Positions 17,626 through 26,080 are shown, numbered from the stretch's first letter. The stretch is 64,000 bases of DNA from Flagellimonas abyssi (GCF_019457905.1 NZ_JAHZSV010000001.1:372001-436000); one strand, 5' to 3'. Notes: generated by a model from the letters alone, not told the origin. Numbers and translations are program-made.

Positions 17626-18933
17626 CTAAACCCTAACAATATTGGCCCCGATGGCACGCAAGCGCTCATCGATGTTTTCGTAACCACGATCTATTTGTTC
17701 GATATTATGGATAGTGGAAGTCCCTTTGGCGGACAAAGCCGCAATCAAAAGGGAAACCCCTGCCCTAATATCGGGAGATACCATGGTGGTGGACTTTAAT
17801 GTGGATTTGAAATCATGCCCAATGACCGTGGCGCGGTGTGGGTCGCAAAGAATGATTTTTGCTCCCATATCGATTAACTTATCCACAAAGAACAAACGGC
17901 TCTCGAACATTTTTTGATGGATGAGCACTTCTCCTTTGGCCTGTGTTGCCACAACCAAAATGATGCTCAACAAATCTGGGGTAAGGCCAGGCCAAGGAGC
18001 ATCTGCAATGGTCAGAATGGACCCATCAATAAAATTCTGGATCTCGTAACCGTCTTCATGCTTTGGGATAAATATGTCATCACCCTTTCTTTCCACGGTT
18101 ATTCCCAACTTACGGAACACGTTTGGAATCACTCCTAAATCATCCCAACTCACATTCTTAATGGTGAGTTCACTTTGGGTCATTGCCGCTAGACCGATCC
18201 AGCTGCCAATTTCAATCATATCGGGCAACATGGTATGCTCGGTACCTCCTAAGGCATCCACACCTTCAATGGTCAACAAGTTGGAACCGATGCCAGAGAT
18301 TTTAGCTCCCATGCGGTTAAGCATTTTGCACAATTGCTGTAGATAAGGCTCGCAAGCAGCATTGTAGATAGTAGTTGTGCCTTTGGCCAAAACCGCGGCC
18401 ATTACAATATTTGCCGTTCCAGTAACCGATGCTTCGTCCAAAAGCATATAGGTTCCCTTTAGTTTATCGGCTTCTACCCCATAAAAATGGTCTTCTTTAT
18501 TGTAACGGAACTGTGCTCCCAGTTTAATGAAACCTTCAAAGTGGGTATCCAATCGCCTTCTTCCTATTTTATCTCCGCCAGGTTTTGGAATATATCCTTT
18601 TCCAAATCTTGCCAATAGTGGACCCACTAACATAATGGAACCACGAAGCCCTCTTCCATCTTCTTTGAATTTGGCGGATTGCAGATAATCCAGGTTTACA
18701 TCATCTGCCTTAAACGTGTAAGACCCCTTGCCTTTCTTCTGGATTTTTACTCCCAAATCCTCTAGAAGGGCAATCAACTTATTGACATCTACGATGTCGG
18801 GTATGTTATTAATGGTAATTTTTTCTTCTGAAAGCAATACAGCGCAAAGAATCTGTAGTGCCTCGTTCTTTGCCCCTTGGGGTGTAATTTCACCGTGCAA
18901 TTGGTGTCCACCCTCTATTCGAAATGTACCCAT
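17626..18933 (-). CDS. murA: UDP-N-acetylglucosamine 1-carboxyvinyltransferase (MurA), Cys-to-Asp active site
   Basis: This 435-residue enzyme transfers enolpyruvate from phosphoenolpyruvate to UDP-N-acetylglucosamine, the first committed step of peptidoglycan synthesis in the cytoplasm. The N-terminus shows the conserved lysine K22 in QGAKNEALQIL. The active-site loop reads KPGGDKIGRRR, with aspartate D121 (codon 18573-18571) in the place of the cysteine attacked by fosfomycin in E. coli. The family architecture is otherwise complete to the C-terminal EQIDRGYENI. It follows the DUF4290 and DUF493 genes on the same strand, an arrangement typical of the Flavobacteriia. Confidence 0.95.
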   Translation of the reverse strand: MGTFRIEGGHQLHGEITPQGAKNEALQILCAVLLSEEKITINNIPDIVDVNKLIALLEDLGVKIQKKGKGSYTFKADDVNLDYLQSAKFKEDGRGLRGSIMLVGPLLARFGKGYIPKPGGDKIGRRRLDTHFEGFIKLGAQFRYNKEDHFYGVEADKLKGTYMLLDEASVTGTANIVMAAVLAKGTTTIYNAACEPYLQQLCKMLNRMGAKISGIGSNLLTIEGVDALGGTEHTMLPDMIEIGSWIGLAAMTQSELTIKNVSWDDLGVIPNVFRKLGITVERKGDDIFIPKHEDGYEIQNFIDGSILTIADAPWPGLTPDLLSIILVVATQAKGEVLIHQKMFESRLFFVDKLIDMGAKIILCDPHRATVIGHDFKSTLKSTTMVSPDIRAGVSLLIAALSAKGTSTIHNIEQIDRGYENIDERLRAIGANIVRV

Positions 18934-18948
18934 GTATTCCTTAGGAGT

Positions 18949-19599
18949 TTAATATCTTTTTTTACGGCCTCTCTGTCCTTTCTTTCCTCTATTATTGTTG
19001 TTATTGTTGGACCTGCTTGGTTTATTTTTAAGAAACTGCCCACTTTCGGTAAGGCTCTCGTCGCTTTTTTCCAAATCAATCTGTCCATCACTAAGCTCCT
19101 TAAGGTGATTAAAGATGACGCTATCCTCCACCGTGTCCTTGTTCCAAACCAAGTAGCACTTTTTCATGTGGTTGGCAATGGCATACTCCAAGCCAGAGCG
19201 CATATCACCTTTGTCCCAGCTTACGGCAACATCTATCATTCTTTTGATGTTGTTCCCGTAAAAACGGTACTTTGGATGGTTCTGTGGGTAATCCAATGGT
19301 TCTGGGCGTTGTTGCAAAACCTCTTTTGACGTAATCGGAAACGGGGAATCGACATCCAATTTAAAATCGGCCATAATAAACAATTGGTCCCAAAGTTTAT
19401 GCTGGAAATCAGGAACATCCCTAAAGTGAGGTTGTAAATTTCCCATTACACTGATAATGGATTTGGCCACTCTGTTACGTTCGTCGCGGTCTTCAATCGA
19501 CACAGCATGATCTACCATTTTTTGGAAATGACGACCGTACTCCGGGATAAAAAGGTGTGGACGTTCCGTGTTGTATTCTAAATTAAATATTTCGTTCAA
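18949..19599 (-). CDS. DUF4290 protein with basic C-terminal tail
   Basis: The product is 216 residues. The body is largely helical, and the last 30 residues are a low-complexity Asn/Arg/Lys/Gly tail typical of nucleic-acid-contacting disordered ends. DUF4290 is a Bacteroidota family without a known role and is usually encoded directly ahead of murA, as here (15-base gap). I infer a role in nucleic-acid or cell-envelope housekeeping only from conservation and the tail. Confidence 0.87.
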   Translation of the reverse strand: MNEIFNLEYNTERPHLFIPEYGRHFQKMVDHAVSIEDRDERNRVAKSIISVMGNLQPHFRDVPDFQHKLWDQLFIMADFKLDVDSPFPITSKEVLQQRPEPLDYPQNHPKYRFYGNNIKRMIDVAVSWDKGDMRSGLEYAIANHMKKCYLVWNKDTVEDSVIFNHLKELSDGQIDLEKSDESLTESGQFLKNKPSRSNNNNNNRGKKGQRGRKKRY

Positions 19600-19680
19600 A
19601 GTAATGTGTTTAGAGATTTGATACTTGGAAAGTAATCCGATAATGTTCGCAAAGTAATAAAATTATAGCAAATAAAGGGT

Positions 19681-19968
19681 CTACAAAGAAATAACCCCTT
19701 CAACAACCGAAACTTCTTTATATTTTTGGATTACTGCATCCGGATCCTCCAGATCTACAGTAATGGACAAACTGGTATATGTTCCTTTTTTAGATTTTTT
19801 TGATTCGATTACGGCACCGGTATTATCAAAAATATCTTGAATCTGCGAAATACGTTGCTCATCCGTCGGAACTATGAATTTATAGAGATATGTGGATGGC
19901 CAAGTGGTACTTTCCTGTAACTTTTCTTTCAGCTTTGCGTAAAACTCTTCTGTATCCTTATTATCCAT
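19681..19968 (-). CDS. DUF493 (YbeD-like) protein
   Basis: This 95-residue protein has the DUF493 ferredoxin-like fold, recognisable by the segment YLYKFIVPTDEQ and the later STYTSLSITV-like strand. E. coli YbeD is the best known relative and is thought to be a small regulatory or allosteric domain. The gene heads the DUF493-DUF4290-murA run. A TATATTTG box lies just upstream (19990-19983). Confidence 0.88.
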   Translation of the reverse strand: MDNKDTEEFYAKLKEKLQESTTWPSTYLYKFIVPTDEQRISQIQDIFDNTGAVIESKKSKKGTYTSLSITVDLEDPDAVIQKYKEVSVVEGVISL

Positions 19969-19982
19969 ACCTCAATTTTATA

Positions 19983-19990
19983 CAAATATA
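19983..19990 (-). promoter_or_regulatory. -7 promoter element ahead of DUF493-DUF4290-murA
   Basis: On the minus strand this reads TATATTTG, a perfect -7 consensus, 15 bases ahead of the DUF493 ATG. A -33 TTG at the canonical distance is not seen. Confidence 0.5.
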
Positions 19991-20056
19991 TGGCTTACCC
20001 ATCAATTTTTTTTCCTTAAGTCGATTTCATTACTTTGTAACATAAATTCAAGGTCT

Positions 20057-20620
20057 TTGGGAAAGAAGAAAATAGTTGTCACGGGAGCACCGGGAACCGG
20101 TAAAACTTCCATCGTAAATGGATTGGAAAGCATGGGTTATCATTGTTTTCATGAAATTATCCGTGATATGACCTCAAAAGCGAAAGAAGAGGGACAAACG
20201 GAACACTATATTTCCAATCCCTTGGTTTTTGTGGATGATGCGTTGCAGTTCAACAAAGATCTGTTGGAAGGAAGAACGTCCCATTACAGGGAGTCACTTC
20301 AGATAGATGTCCCCATCAGTTTTTTTGACCGTGGTATCCCCGATGTACTGGCGTATATGGATTTTTTTGGACAGGAGTATGATCATTTTTTTACTTCCCA
20401 TTGCGAAAATCACAGATACGATTCCATTTTTATTGTTCCACCTTGGAGAGAAATCTATGTTTCCGACAATGAACGGATGGAAACCTTTGAGGAAGCAGAG
20501 AGCATTCATGATTCCTTGATGAAAACATATACACAATTTGGCTATAACCCCATCGAAGTGCCAAAAGATGATGTCCCAAATCGGATTGATTTTATTTTGA
20601 AGACACTTAAAAATTTATAG
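20057..20620 (+). CDS. P-loop ATPase/kinase-like protein
   Basis: The product is 187 residues with a Walker A motif GAPGTGKTS (K16) near its N-terminus and a DRGIPD segment around residue 95. It resembles AAA_28-type small ATPases, whose substrates are undefined. I accept a TTG start at 20057. No in-frame ATG lies upstream, the protein begins with the beta strand leading into the P-loop, and a near-consensus -7 box (TTACTTTG, 20030-20037) lies about 20 bases before it. The recQ gene begins at the last base of its stop codon, so the two are translationally coupled. Confidence 0.85.
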   Translation: MGKKKIVVTGAPGTGKTSIVNGLESMGYHCFHEIIRDMTSKAKEEGQTEHYISNPLVFVDDALQFNKDLLEGRTSHYRESLQIDVPISFFDRGIPDVLAYMDFFGQEYDHFFTSHCENHRYDSIFIVPPWREIYVSDNERMETFEEAESIHDSLMKTYTQFGYNPIEVPKDDVPNRIDFILKTLKNL

Positions 20621-22515
20621 TGGATAAGAAGGATACCACAAGCATTTTAAAACGATTTTGGGGGTATGATGATTTCAGGGGATCCCAAAAACAAATCATC
20701 AACACCGTTCTTTCTGGGCAAGATGTTCTCGCATTGATGCCCACTGGAGGAGGAAAATCTATTTGTTATCAGGTACCTGCACTGGCCAAAGACGGTATTT
20801 GCATTGTAGTCTCACCGTTGGTTGCATTAATCCAAGATCAAGTATCCCAATTAAAAAAAAGGGGCATTAAGGCCATTGCGTTAACAGGAGGTATCTCGCC
20901 CAACGACTTGAACGACCTTTTGGATAATTGTGTCTACGGCAACTATAAATTTTTGTATCTATCTCCCGAACGCTTGCAGCAGTCTATCGTCCAGGAACGC
21001 ATTCAGCAAATGAACATCAACCTCATTGCTATTGACGAGGCCCATTGTATTTCGCAATGGGGAAACGATTTTAGGCCCGCTTACCTTGAATGCTCCATTT
21101 TAAAAGAACTGGTTCCCGGCACACCCATTATAGCCCTAACGGCAACAGCGACTCCGAGCGTAGTAGCAGACATTGTAGAGAATTTGGAGTTGAAGGATGT
21201 CTCCATATTCAAAGATTCCTTTTCCCGTTCCAACATTAACTTTAAAGTAAAACGTTCGGAGGATAAGCTATACCAACTCAAAAAGTATATGGAGAAAATT
21301 GGCGGGAGCTCCATTGTGTATGTGCGTTCCAGAAAAATGTCCATATCGTTGGCCAACTTTTTGATAAAAAACAGCATTTCCGCATCATTTTTTCATGGTG
21401 GGATTCCCAAATCCGATAAAGAAGAAAAACTTAACCTTTGGTTAAGCGGCAAAGTTAGGGTGATGGTGGCCACCAACGCTTTTGGAATGGGAGTGGACAA
21501 ACCGGATGTTCGGTTGGTGGTTCATTATCAAATACCCGACAGTTTGGAAAGTTATTTCCAAGAAGCCGGTAGAGCTGGACGTGACGGGGAGCCATCAACA
21601 GCAATCATCATCACTTCCAACGAAGATGAAGGTAAGGCCAAACAGCAATTTCTATCCACCCTGCCCGATGTGGCTTTCGTGAAACAGGTTTATTCCAAGC
21701 TCAACAATTATTTTCAAATATCCTACGGCGAGCTTGTTTCCGATTCTTTGTCCTTTAAGTTCAATGAGTTTTGTAAGCGATACGAGTTTAACCCGAACAT
21801 GACCTTTAATGCCATTCGCATTCTTGATCAGAATTCCGTGCTGTCGCTTGCTGAGAATTTTAAGGAGAAAACCACGCTTCAATTTATAGCTTCCAAAAAT
21901 GAGATATTCAATTATCTGGATAAAAACAGGAAAACGGCCCCCATCATCCAAACCATTCTTCGCACATATGGGGGCATTACGGAATATGAGACAAAAATCG
22001 ATCTATACATGTTGTCCCGAAAAACAGATGTGAACGAGGGTCGTTTAAAAAAGATATTGCAGCAACTTGCAGACGATAGGATTGCGGAATATGTGAATAA
22101 TACATCTGACCTAGAAATCACTTTTTTGGTACCTCGTGAAGACGACCTTACCATAAACCTGTTCGCCAAGAAAATCAAAGATTTTAATCAAGTGAAACAG
22201 AACAACATGGCGGCCATGTTGGGGTATGTTTCCAATAAAAAGTTGTGCCGTAGCATTTACCTATTGAATTATTTTGGAGAAAAGACTGCGGAAAAGTGTG
22301 GCACATGCGATATTTGCACCAAGAAAAAAGTAGTGGCTTCTCCCCATGATTTGGAGAAAAGGGTCATGGAACTCCTGGAAATTCGCCCCCATACGTCACG
22401 ACAGCTCGAAAAGGCCATTGGAGCAAAGGAAAAAGAACTTTTAAAAACGTTGGAGCGGCTGCTGGAAGATGAGCGTGTCTCCCTAAATTTTAAGAATGAG
22501 TACATCAAAAAATAA
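20620..22515 (+). CDS. RecQ-family ATP-dependent DNA helicase
   Basis: This 631-residue 3'-5' DNA helicase has Walker A PTGGGKS (residues 41-47), the DEAH box at 139-142 and the helicase C-terminal motif QEAGRAGRDGEPS. The zinc-binding domain is visible as KCGTCDICTKKK preceded by a CRSIYLLNYFGE segment. A winged-helix RQC-like end follows, but there is no clear HRDC domain. It starts at a GTG that overlaps the upstream stop codon by one base. It acts in recombination and fork repair. The fmt gene starts inside its last 20 bases. Confidence 0.93.
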   Translation: MDKKDTTSILKRFWGYDDFRGSQKQIINTVLSGQDVLALMPTGGGKSICYQVPALAKDGICIVVSPLVALIQDQVSQLKKRGIKAIALTGGISPNDLNDLLDNCVYGNYKFLYLSPERLQQSIVQERIQQMNINLIAIDEAHCISQWGNDFRPAYLECSILKELVPGTPIIALTATATPSVVADIVENLELKDVSIFKDSFSRSNINFKVKRSEDKLYQLKKYMEKIGGSSIVYVRSRKMSISLANFLIKNSISASFFHGGIPKSDKEEKLNLWLSGKVRVMVATNAFGMGVDKPDVRLVVHYQIPDSLESYFQEAGRAGRDGEPSTAIIITSNEDEGKAKQQFLSTLPDVAFVKQVYSKLNNYFQISYGELVSDSLSFKFNEFCKRYEFNPNMTFNAIRILDQNSVLSLAENFKEKTTLQFIASKNEIFNYLDKNRKTAPIIQTILRTYGGITEYETKIDLYMLSRKTDVNEGRLKKILQQLADDRIAEYVNNTSDLEITFLVPREDDLTINLFAKKIKDFNQVKQNNMAAMLGYVSNKKLCRSIYLLNYFGEKTAEKCGTCDICTKKKVVASPHDLEKRVMELLEIRPHTSRQLEKAIGAKEKELLKTLERLLEDERVSLNFKNEYIKK

Positions 22516-23458
22516 TCCACTTCGCATTGTATTTATGGGCACTCCCGACTTTGCCGTGGGAACCTTAAAAAATATATTGGAAGCCGATTTTAACGTAGTC
22601 GGTGTAATAACCGCACCCGACAGGCCCGCTGGCCGTGGCCGTAAGGTCCAAGAATCGGCAGTGAAACAATTTGCGGTACAGCATAACTTAAAGGTATTGC
22701 AGCCCACAAATTTAAAGGACGAGGATTTTCTCGAAGTATTGAAAGCACTTGATGCCAACTTGCAGGTAGTGGTCGCTTTTAGAATGCTGCCCAAAACTGT
22801 TTGGCAAATGCCGGAGTATGGGACCTTTAATCTTCATGCTTCGCTCCTGCCCCAGTATCGCGGTGCGGCACCCATCAATTGGGCAATAATCAATGGAGAA
22901 ACCGAAACGGGCGTCACCACTTTTTTTATTGATGAAAAAATAGACACCGGAAACATTGTCCTTCAAAAAACAGAAAAGATATTGCCCACCGATAGTGTAG
23001 GCGACTTGCACGACCGATTGATGGAGATTGGGGCCGACCTTGTAGTGGAAACCTGCAAACAGATTGAAGCTGGCACGGCTACCCGACAACCACAGAACGA
23101 AAGCAATACTCTTAAACCTGCTCCAAAAATCCATAAAGATACTTGCCGTATTGATTGGAACGCGTCCTTGGATAGTATTTATAACCATATTAGGGGATTG
23201 AGTCCATATCCCGGCGCTTGGACCATGTTGGTGAACGATGGCAAAGAGGACCAAATGAAAATCTTTAAAACTGAAAAGCTTCAGGCAGAGCACAACCTCA
23301 GTATTGGAAAAATATTGGTAGAGAAAAAATCATTGAAAATAGCGGTGAAAGGAGGTTATATTTCGCTTTTGGAGTTACAACTTCCAGGGAAACGCCGAAT
23401 GCAGGTCAACGAGGTTTTAAATGGCCTAAATCTGGAAAATGACGCCTATCTTCGCTAA
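22496..23458 (+). CDS. fmt: Methionyl-tRNA formyltransferase
   Basis: This 320-residue enzyme adds a formyl group to initiator methionyl-tRNA using 10-formyltetrahydrofolate. The N-terminal formyltransferase domain has GTPDFAVGTL, the catalytic HASLLP segment within the NLHASLLPQYRGAAPI motif and the SDR-like FFIDEKIDTG segment. The C-terminal tRNA-binding domain is complete (SPYPGAWT and a later GKRRM). The ATG overlaps recQ by 20 bases. It ends the operon that begins with the P-loop ATPase gene. Confidence 0.95.
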   Translation: MSTSKNNPLRIVFMGTPDFAVGTLKNILEADFNVVGVITAPDRPAGRGRKVQESAVKQFAVQHNLKVLQPTNLKDEDFLEVLKALDANLQVVVAFRMLPKTVWQMPEYGTFNLHASLLPQYRGAAPINWAIINGETETGVTTFFIDEKIDTGNIVLQKTEKILPTDSVGDLHDRLMEIGADLVVETCKQIEAGTATRQPQNESNTLKPAPKIHKDTCRIDWNASLDSIYNHIRGLSPYPGAWTMLVNDGKEDQMKIFKTEKLQAEHNLSIGKILVEKKSLKIAVKGGYISLLELQLPGKRRMQVNEVLNGLNLENDAYLR

Positions 23459-23505
23459 AGCCTTGCTGTGATTGGGCTAGGAAATGTTGTCATTTTTTTC
23501 CCACT

Positions 23506-23534
23506 TTATCAACAAACGTTTCAAGTTATCAACA
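23506..23534 (+). repeat. Two direct copies of TTATCAACA
   Basis: Identical 9-base words sit at 23506-23514 and 23526-23534, exactly 20 bases apart (about two helical turns), upstream of the HU promoter. They differ by one base from the classic DnaA box TTATCCACA. No function is shown. Confidence 0.45.
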
Positions 23535-23560
23535 AAAACCCTTATTTCCCTTGGTTTTAC

Positions 23561-23590
23561 TTGCGTGAGACGCAAATCCATATAAATTTG
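23561..23590 (+). promoter_or_regulatory. Promoter of the HU gene, with an overlapping palindrome
   Basis: TTG at 23561-23563, a 19-base spacer and TAAATTTG at 23583-23590 match the Bacteroidota promoter exactly. The -33 element lies within a perfect inverted repeat, TTGCGT-GAG-ACGCAA (23561-23575), which could be an operator. Confidence 0.8.
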
Positions 23591-23634
23591 TTCAGCATTA
23601 AAATTATATTAACAACAATTAATTTAATTCCATT

Positions 23635-23907
23635 ATGAACAAAACAGAATTAATCGATGCTATGGCAGCTGATGCTGGCATCACTAAAGCAGCAGCAAAA
23701 AAAGCATTGGAATCTTTCTTGGGAAATGTAGAAGGAACGCTTAAAAAAGGAGACAGAGTTTCCTTGGTAGGTTTTGGTTCTTGGTCAGTTTCTAAAAGAA
23801 GCGCTAGAGAAGGTAGAAATCCACAAACTGGAGCTACTATTAAGATTGCCGCTAAGAACGTTGTAAAGTTCAAAGCAGGTGCTGAATTGAGCGGTGCAGT
23901 TAACTAA
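23635..23907 (+). CDS. HU-family nucleoid DNA-binding protein
   Basis: This 90-residue protein bends and coats DNA as a dimer. It opens MNKTELIDAMAADAG, has the core VSLVGFGSWSV and the flexible arm motif RNPQTG at 61-66 that inserts into the minor groove. Length and motifs are standard for HU. The codons used (many GCT, AAA, GGT) suggest high expression. It has its own strong promoter and a terminator immediately downstream. Confidence 0.96.
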   Translation: MNKTELIDAMAADAGITKAAAKKALESFLGNVEGTLKKGDRVSLVGFGSWSVSKRSAREGRNPQTGATIKIAAKNVVKFKAGAELSGAVN

Positions 23908-23930
23908 TCAATTATTTATTTAATATACGA

Positions 23931-23957
23931 AAGCACTCCTTTAGGGGTGCTTTTTTA
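23931..23957 (+). terminator. Intrinsic terminator after the HU gene
   Basis: AGCACTCC pairs with GGGGTGCT (one G:U) around a short loop and is followed by six T. It is a classic rho-independent terminator. Confidence 0.87.
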
Positions 23958-23977
23958 GTTTATATGCGTTGTGTTTT

Positions 23978-24007
23978 TTGCATATGTAGAATAATATGTT
24001 AAATTTA
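23978..24007 (+). promoter_or_regulatory. Promoter of the YqgE gene
   Basis: TTG at 23978-23980, a 19-base spacer and TAAATTTA at 24000-24007 fit the Bacteroidota consensus with one mismatch. It lies 20 bases ahead of the ATG at 24027. Confidence 0.65.
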
Positions 24008-24026
24008 AGTACAAGAAAAAATGTAA

Positions 24027-24587
24027 ATGGTAAGTCAAAAGCCTAAAAAAGGGAATTTACTTGTTGCAGAACCATCACTTACCGGTGACGTTTCTTTCAA
24101 CAGGTCTGTTGTACTTATTGCCGAACACAACCACGAGGGTTCGGTTGGCTTTATTCTGAACAAACCTTTGGACTACACCATTTGCGACCTTGTTTCTGAT
24201 ATCACCATTCCTTTTCAAGTTTTTAATGGCGGCCCCGTGGAACAGGACAATCTTTATTTTATCCATAAGGTTCCTGAGCTCATTGAAAACAGTATCGAAA
24301 TTTCCGATGGTATTTTTTGGGGCGGTAATTTTGAAATGACCGTTGAGCTCATCAATAGTGGAACCATCACCGAACAAGACATCAGGTTCTTTTTGGGATA
24401 CTCTGGTTGGGGTATCAGCCAACTGGACCAAGAACTATCATCAAAATCTTGGGTAGTGTTGCCCAATGAATACGAAAGCAGCATTCTGGAAAAAGCTGCG
24501 AACGCATTTTGGAAAGAAAAGATGATGGAACTTGGCGGAGATTATGTTCTATGGTCCAATGCCCCCGAAAATCCTTCGCTCAATTAA
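24027..24587 (+). CDS. YqgE/AlgH-family protein
   Basis: The product is 186 residues. It shows the family motifs LLVAEPSLTGDVSFNRSVVL and HEGSVGFILNKP near the N-terminus, with FLGYSGWGISQLDQEL near residue 115. The family is widespread and structurally known but has no assigned biochemistry. In Pseudomonas AlgH affects alginate production. It converges on the class IV aminotransferase gene, overlapping its tail by 4 bases. Confidence 0.92.
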   Translation: MVSQKPKKGNLLVAEPSLTGDVSFNRSVVLIAEHNHEGSVGFILNKPLDYTICDLVSDITIPFQVFNGGPVEQDNLYFIHKVPELIENSIEISDGIFWGGNFEMTVELINSGTITEQDIRFFLGYSGWGISQLDQELSSKSWVVLPNEYESSILEKAANAFWKEKMMELGGDYVLWSNAPENPSLN

Positions 24588-25429
24588 CCGATACGCGCCT
24601 TAGCATTCAATTTTCCCACGAGGCTTTTTGCAACCTTGGCCTCAAATTCTTTCTTCCTGTATTTGCTGATGGGTTGAATGCCTACAATGGAATTGGTAAT
24701 GAACAGCTCATCCACTTTTTGAAGTTCGAAGGGAGAGATGGAATCCTCGACCAAATCGTACTCTTCGGAACCTGCAATGATTTTCATCAAATTTTTACGG
24801 ATGATACCATCCATACAACCATCACTTAAGGGTGGTGTCTTGATTTCATTTCCCTTCACCAAAAATAGGTTTCCGTTAATGGCCTCTACCACCTTTTTAT
24901 CGGTATTGACCAATAAACAATTGGCATAGCCATTTTCTTCGGCATACACTCCTGCCACAACATTCAACATTTTGTTGGTGGATTTTAAGTTGGAGAGCAT
25001 ATCCTTGTTCACATAGTAATCTTTGAACAATTCCACTTCATACTCCCCTTCATTAATAATAAAGAAAGGGGATTCCATGGCACTTGTCTCTATAACGTAG
25101 GATACATCATTTGTGGATGGGGTATACAATCCTCCCTCATTTCTAAAGACGGTTAAACGGGCGCGAACCGCTCCACTATCCAATTTATTTGAGGTAATGG
25201 TCTTTTTAATTTCCTCTTCCAAAAACTCCAGTGTGAATTCCATTGGAATTTCCATACGCAAGATGCGCATAGAGGCCATTAACCTAAAATAATGATCTTC
25301 CCAAAAAAAGAGGGTTCCGTTTACGTATCGAACCGACTCAAAAAGGGCATCTCCATATTTAAAGGCCCTGTTATTGTTCGTAAAAATTGGCTTATCCTCT
25401 GTTAAAAGTTCTCCGTTGTAATTGACCAT
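24584..25429 (-). CDS. Class IV aminotransferase (branched-chain aminotransferase or aminodeoxychorismate lyase type)
   Basis: This 281-residue PLP enzyme is of fold type IV. The start MVNYNGELLTEDKPIF and the following NRAFKYGDALFESVR are typical. The likely PLP lysine lies in LKSTNKMLN, and the C-terminal NLFLVKGNEIKTPPL segment is the phosphate-binding region. In this group the same fold covers branched-chain aminotransferase, D-amino-acid aminotransferase and the folate enzyme 4-amino-4-deoxychorismate lyase, and motifs here do not decide between them. A terminator hairpin abuts its start codon, so its expression may need read-through or a promoter inside the hairpin. Confidence 0.86.
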   Translation of the reverse strand: MVNYNGELLTEDKPIFTNNNRAFKYGDALFESVRYVNGTLFFWEDHYFRLMASMRILRMEIPMEFTLEFLEEEIKKTITSNKLDSGAVRARLTVFRNEGGLYTPSTNDVSYVIETSAMESPFFIINEGEYEVELFKDYYVNKDMLSNLKSTNKMLNVVAGVYAEENGYANCLLVNTDKKVVEAINGNLFLVKGNEIKTPPLSDGCMDGIIRKNLMKIIAGSEEYDLVEDSISPFELQKVDELFITNSIVGIQPISKYRKKEFEAKVAKSLVGKLNAKARIG

Positions 25430-25430
25430 A

Positions 25431-25455
25431 AAAAAGTCCCGATTTAAATCGGGAC
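25431..25455 (-). terminator. Perfect terminator-like hairpin directly ahead of the class IV aminotransferase start
   Basis: GTCCCGATTT at 25436-25445 and AAATCGGGAC at 25446-25455 form a perfect 20-base inverted repeat. On the minus strand it is followed by a T run that leads straight into the ATG. It follows the START-like gene and would end that transcript. Confidence 0.8.
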
Positions 25456-25483
25456 CAAAGATACGGTTTACTTGAGAATAGGA

Positions 25484-25867
25484 CTAGGTTGAACCAAGAA
25501 CCTGTTTAAGATCGGAAACCTGGTTTTCCCAAAGCATTTTTGCCTCATCCACCTCGTCATCCTCGGCAAAGTCCGTTATAAATAATGAAACATCCTTTGT
25601 TATTTCATCGACTATTATCCGCATTTCAAAAAATGAACCATCCTCATTTTCTTCCCATGCCAGCTTTACAAATTCCTCACTTTTTCGTTTGAGCAGTTTT
25701 GCCCGTTCTTCCGAACCATCCCAAATAAAGGTGAATATTTCTCCACGGGAATTTACATTATCGGCATACCATTCAGACAGTCCCGAAGGAGTGGAAATAT
25801 ATTGGTAAAGCAACTGAGGTGAAGCTTGAATAACAAACTCCAGTTCAAATTTAACCTTATCACTCAT
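25484..25867 (-). CDS. START-like domain protein (SRPBCC superfamily)
   Basis: This 127-residue protein has a helix-grip START-like fold, starting MSDKVKFELEFVIQASPQLLY, with the STPSGLSEWYADNV segment. It is a Bacteroidota family usually annotated START-like or ATPase-related, although no P-loop is visible. Ligand unknown. The transcript ends at a perfect hairpin 29 bases downstream. Confidence 0.85.
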   Translation of the reverse strand: MSDKVKFELEFVIQASPQLLYQYISTPSGLSEWYADNVNSRGEIFTFIWDGSEERAKLLKRKSEEFVKLAWEENEDGSFFEMRIIVDEITKDVSLFITDFAEDDEVDEAKMLWENQVSDLKQVLGST

Positions 25868-25952
25868 TGTCGTGTTCTTTAATCGTTCTTCAACTTTTGT
25901 ATAATTTGGGAAGATATAAAAATAAATATCAAATAATAAATTAATAATGAAT

Positions 25953-25984
25953 TTTGATTCAGCGAAAATTTAAACATATATTTG
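25953..25984 (+). promoter_or_regulatory. Promoter of the tRNA-Met gene
   Basis: TTTG at 25953-25956, a 20-base spacer and TATATTTG at 25977-25984 match the consensus. The tRNA starts 21 bases later. Confidence 0.65.
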
Positions 25985-26004
25985 CACCCGCTTAGCAAAA
26001 TGAC

Positions 26005-26078
26005 GGCGAGGTAGCTCAGCTGGTTAGAGCGTCGGATTCATAACCCGGAGGCCGGGGGTTCAAGTCCCCCTCTCGCTA
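26005..26078 (+). tRNA. tRNA-Met (anticodon CAT)
   Basis: The 74-base cloverleaf folds cleanly. The acceptor GGCGAGG pairs with TCTCGCT using two G:U ends. The D arm is GCTC/GAGC, the anticodon loop is TTCATAA with CAT, and the T arm is GGGGG-TTCAAGT-CCCCC. CCA is not encoded. The anticodon stem TCGGA/CCCGG closes with an A:C mismatch next to the loop. It is most likely elongator Met; a tRNA-Ile2 with modified C34 shares this anticodon and is not excluded. Confidence 0.93.
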
Positions 26079-26080
26079 CA

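Noticed and set aside
22712..23293. A 193-residue open frame on the minus strand
   Set aside because: It is entirely antisense to fmt and its translation resembles no protein family; the sense gene has full family motifs.
23459..23634. A replication origin, because of the two DnaA-box-like words
   Set aside because: Only two imperfect boxes are seen, with no dnaA, no box cluster and no AT-rich unwinding array; the region is simply the HU control region.
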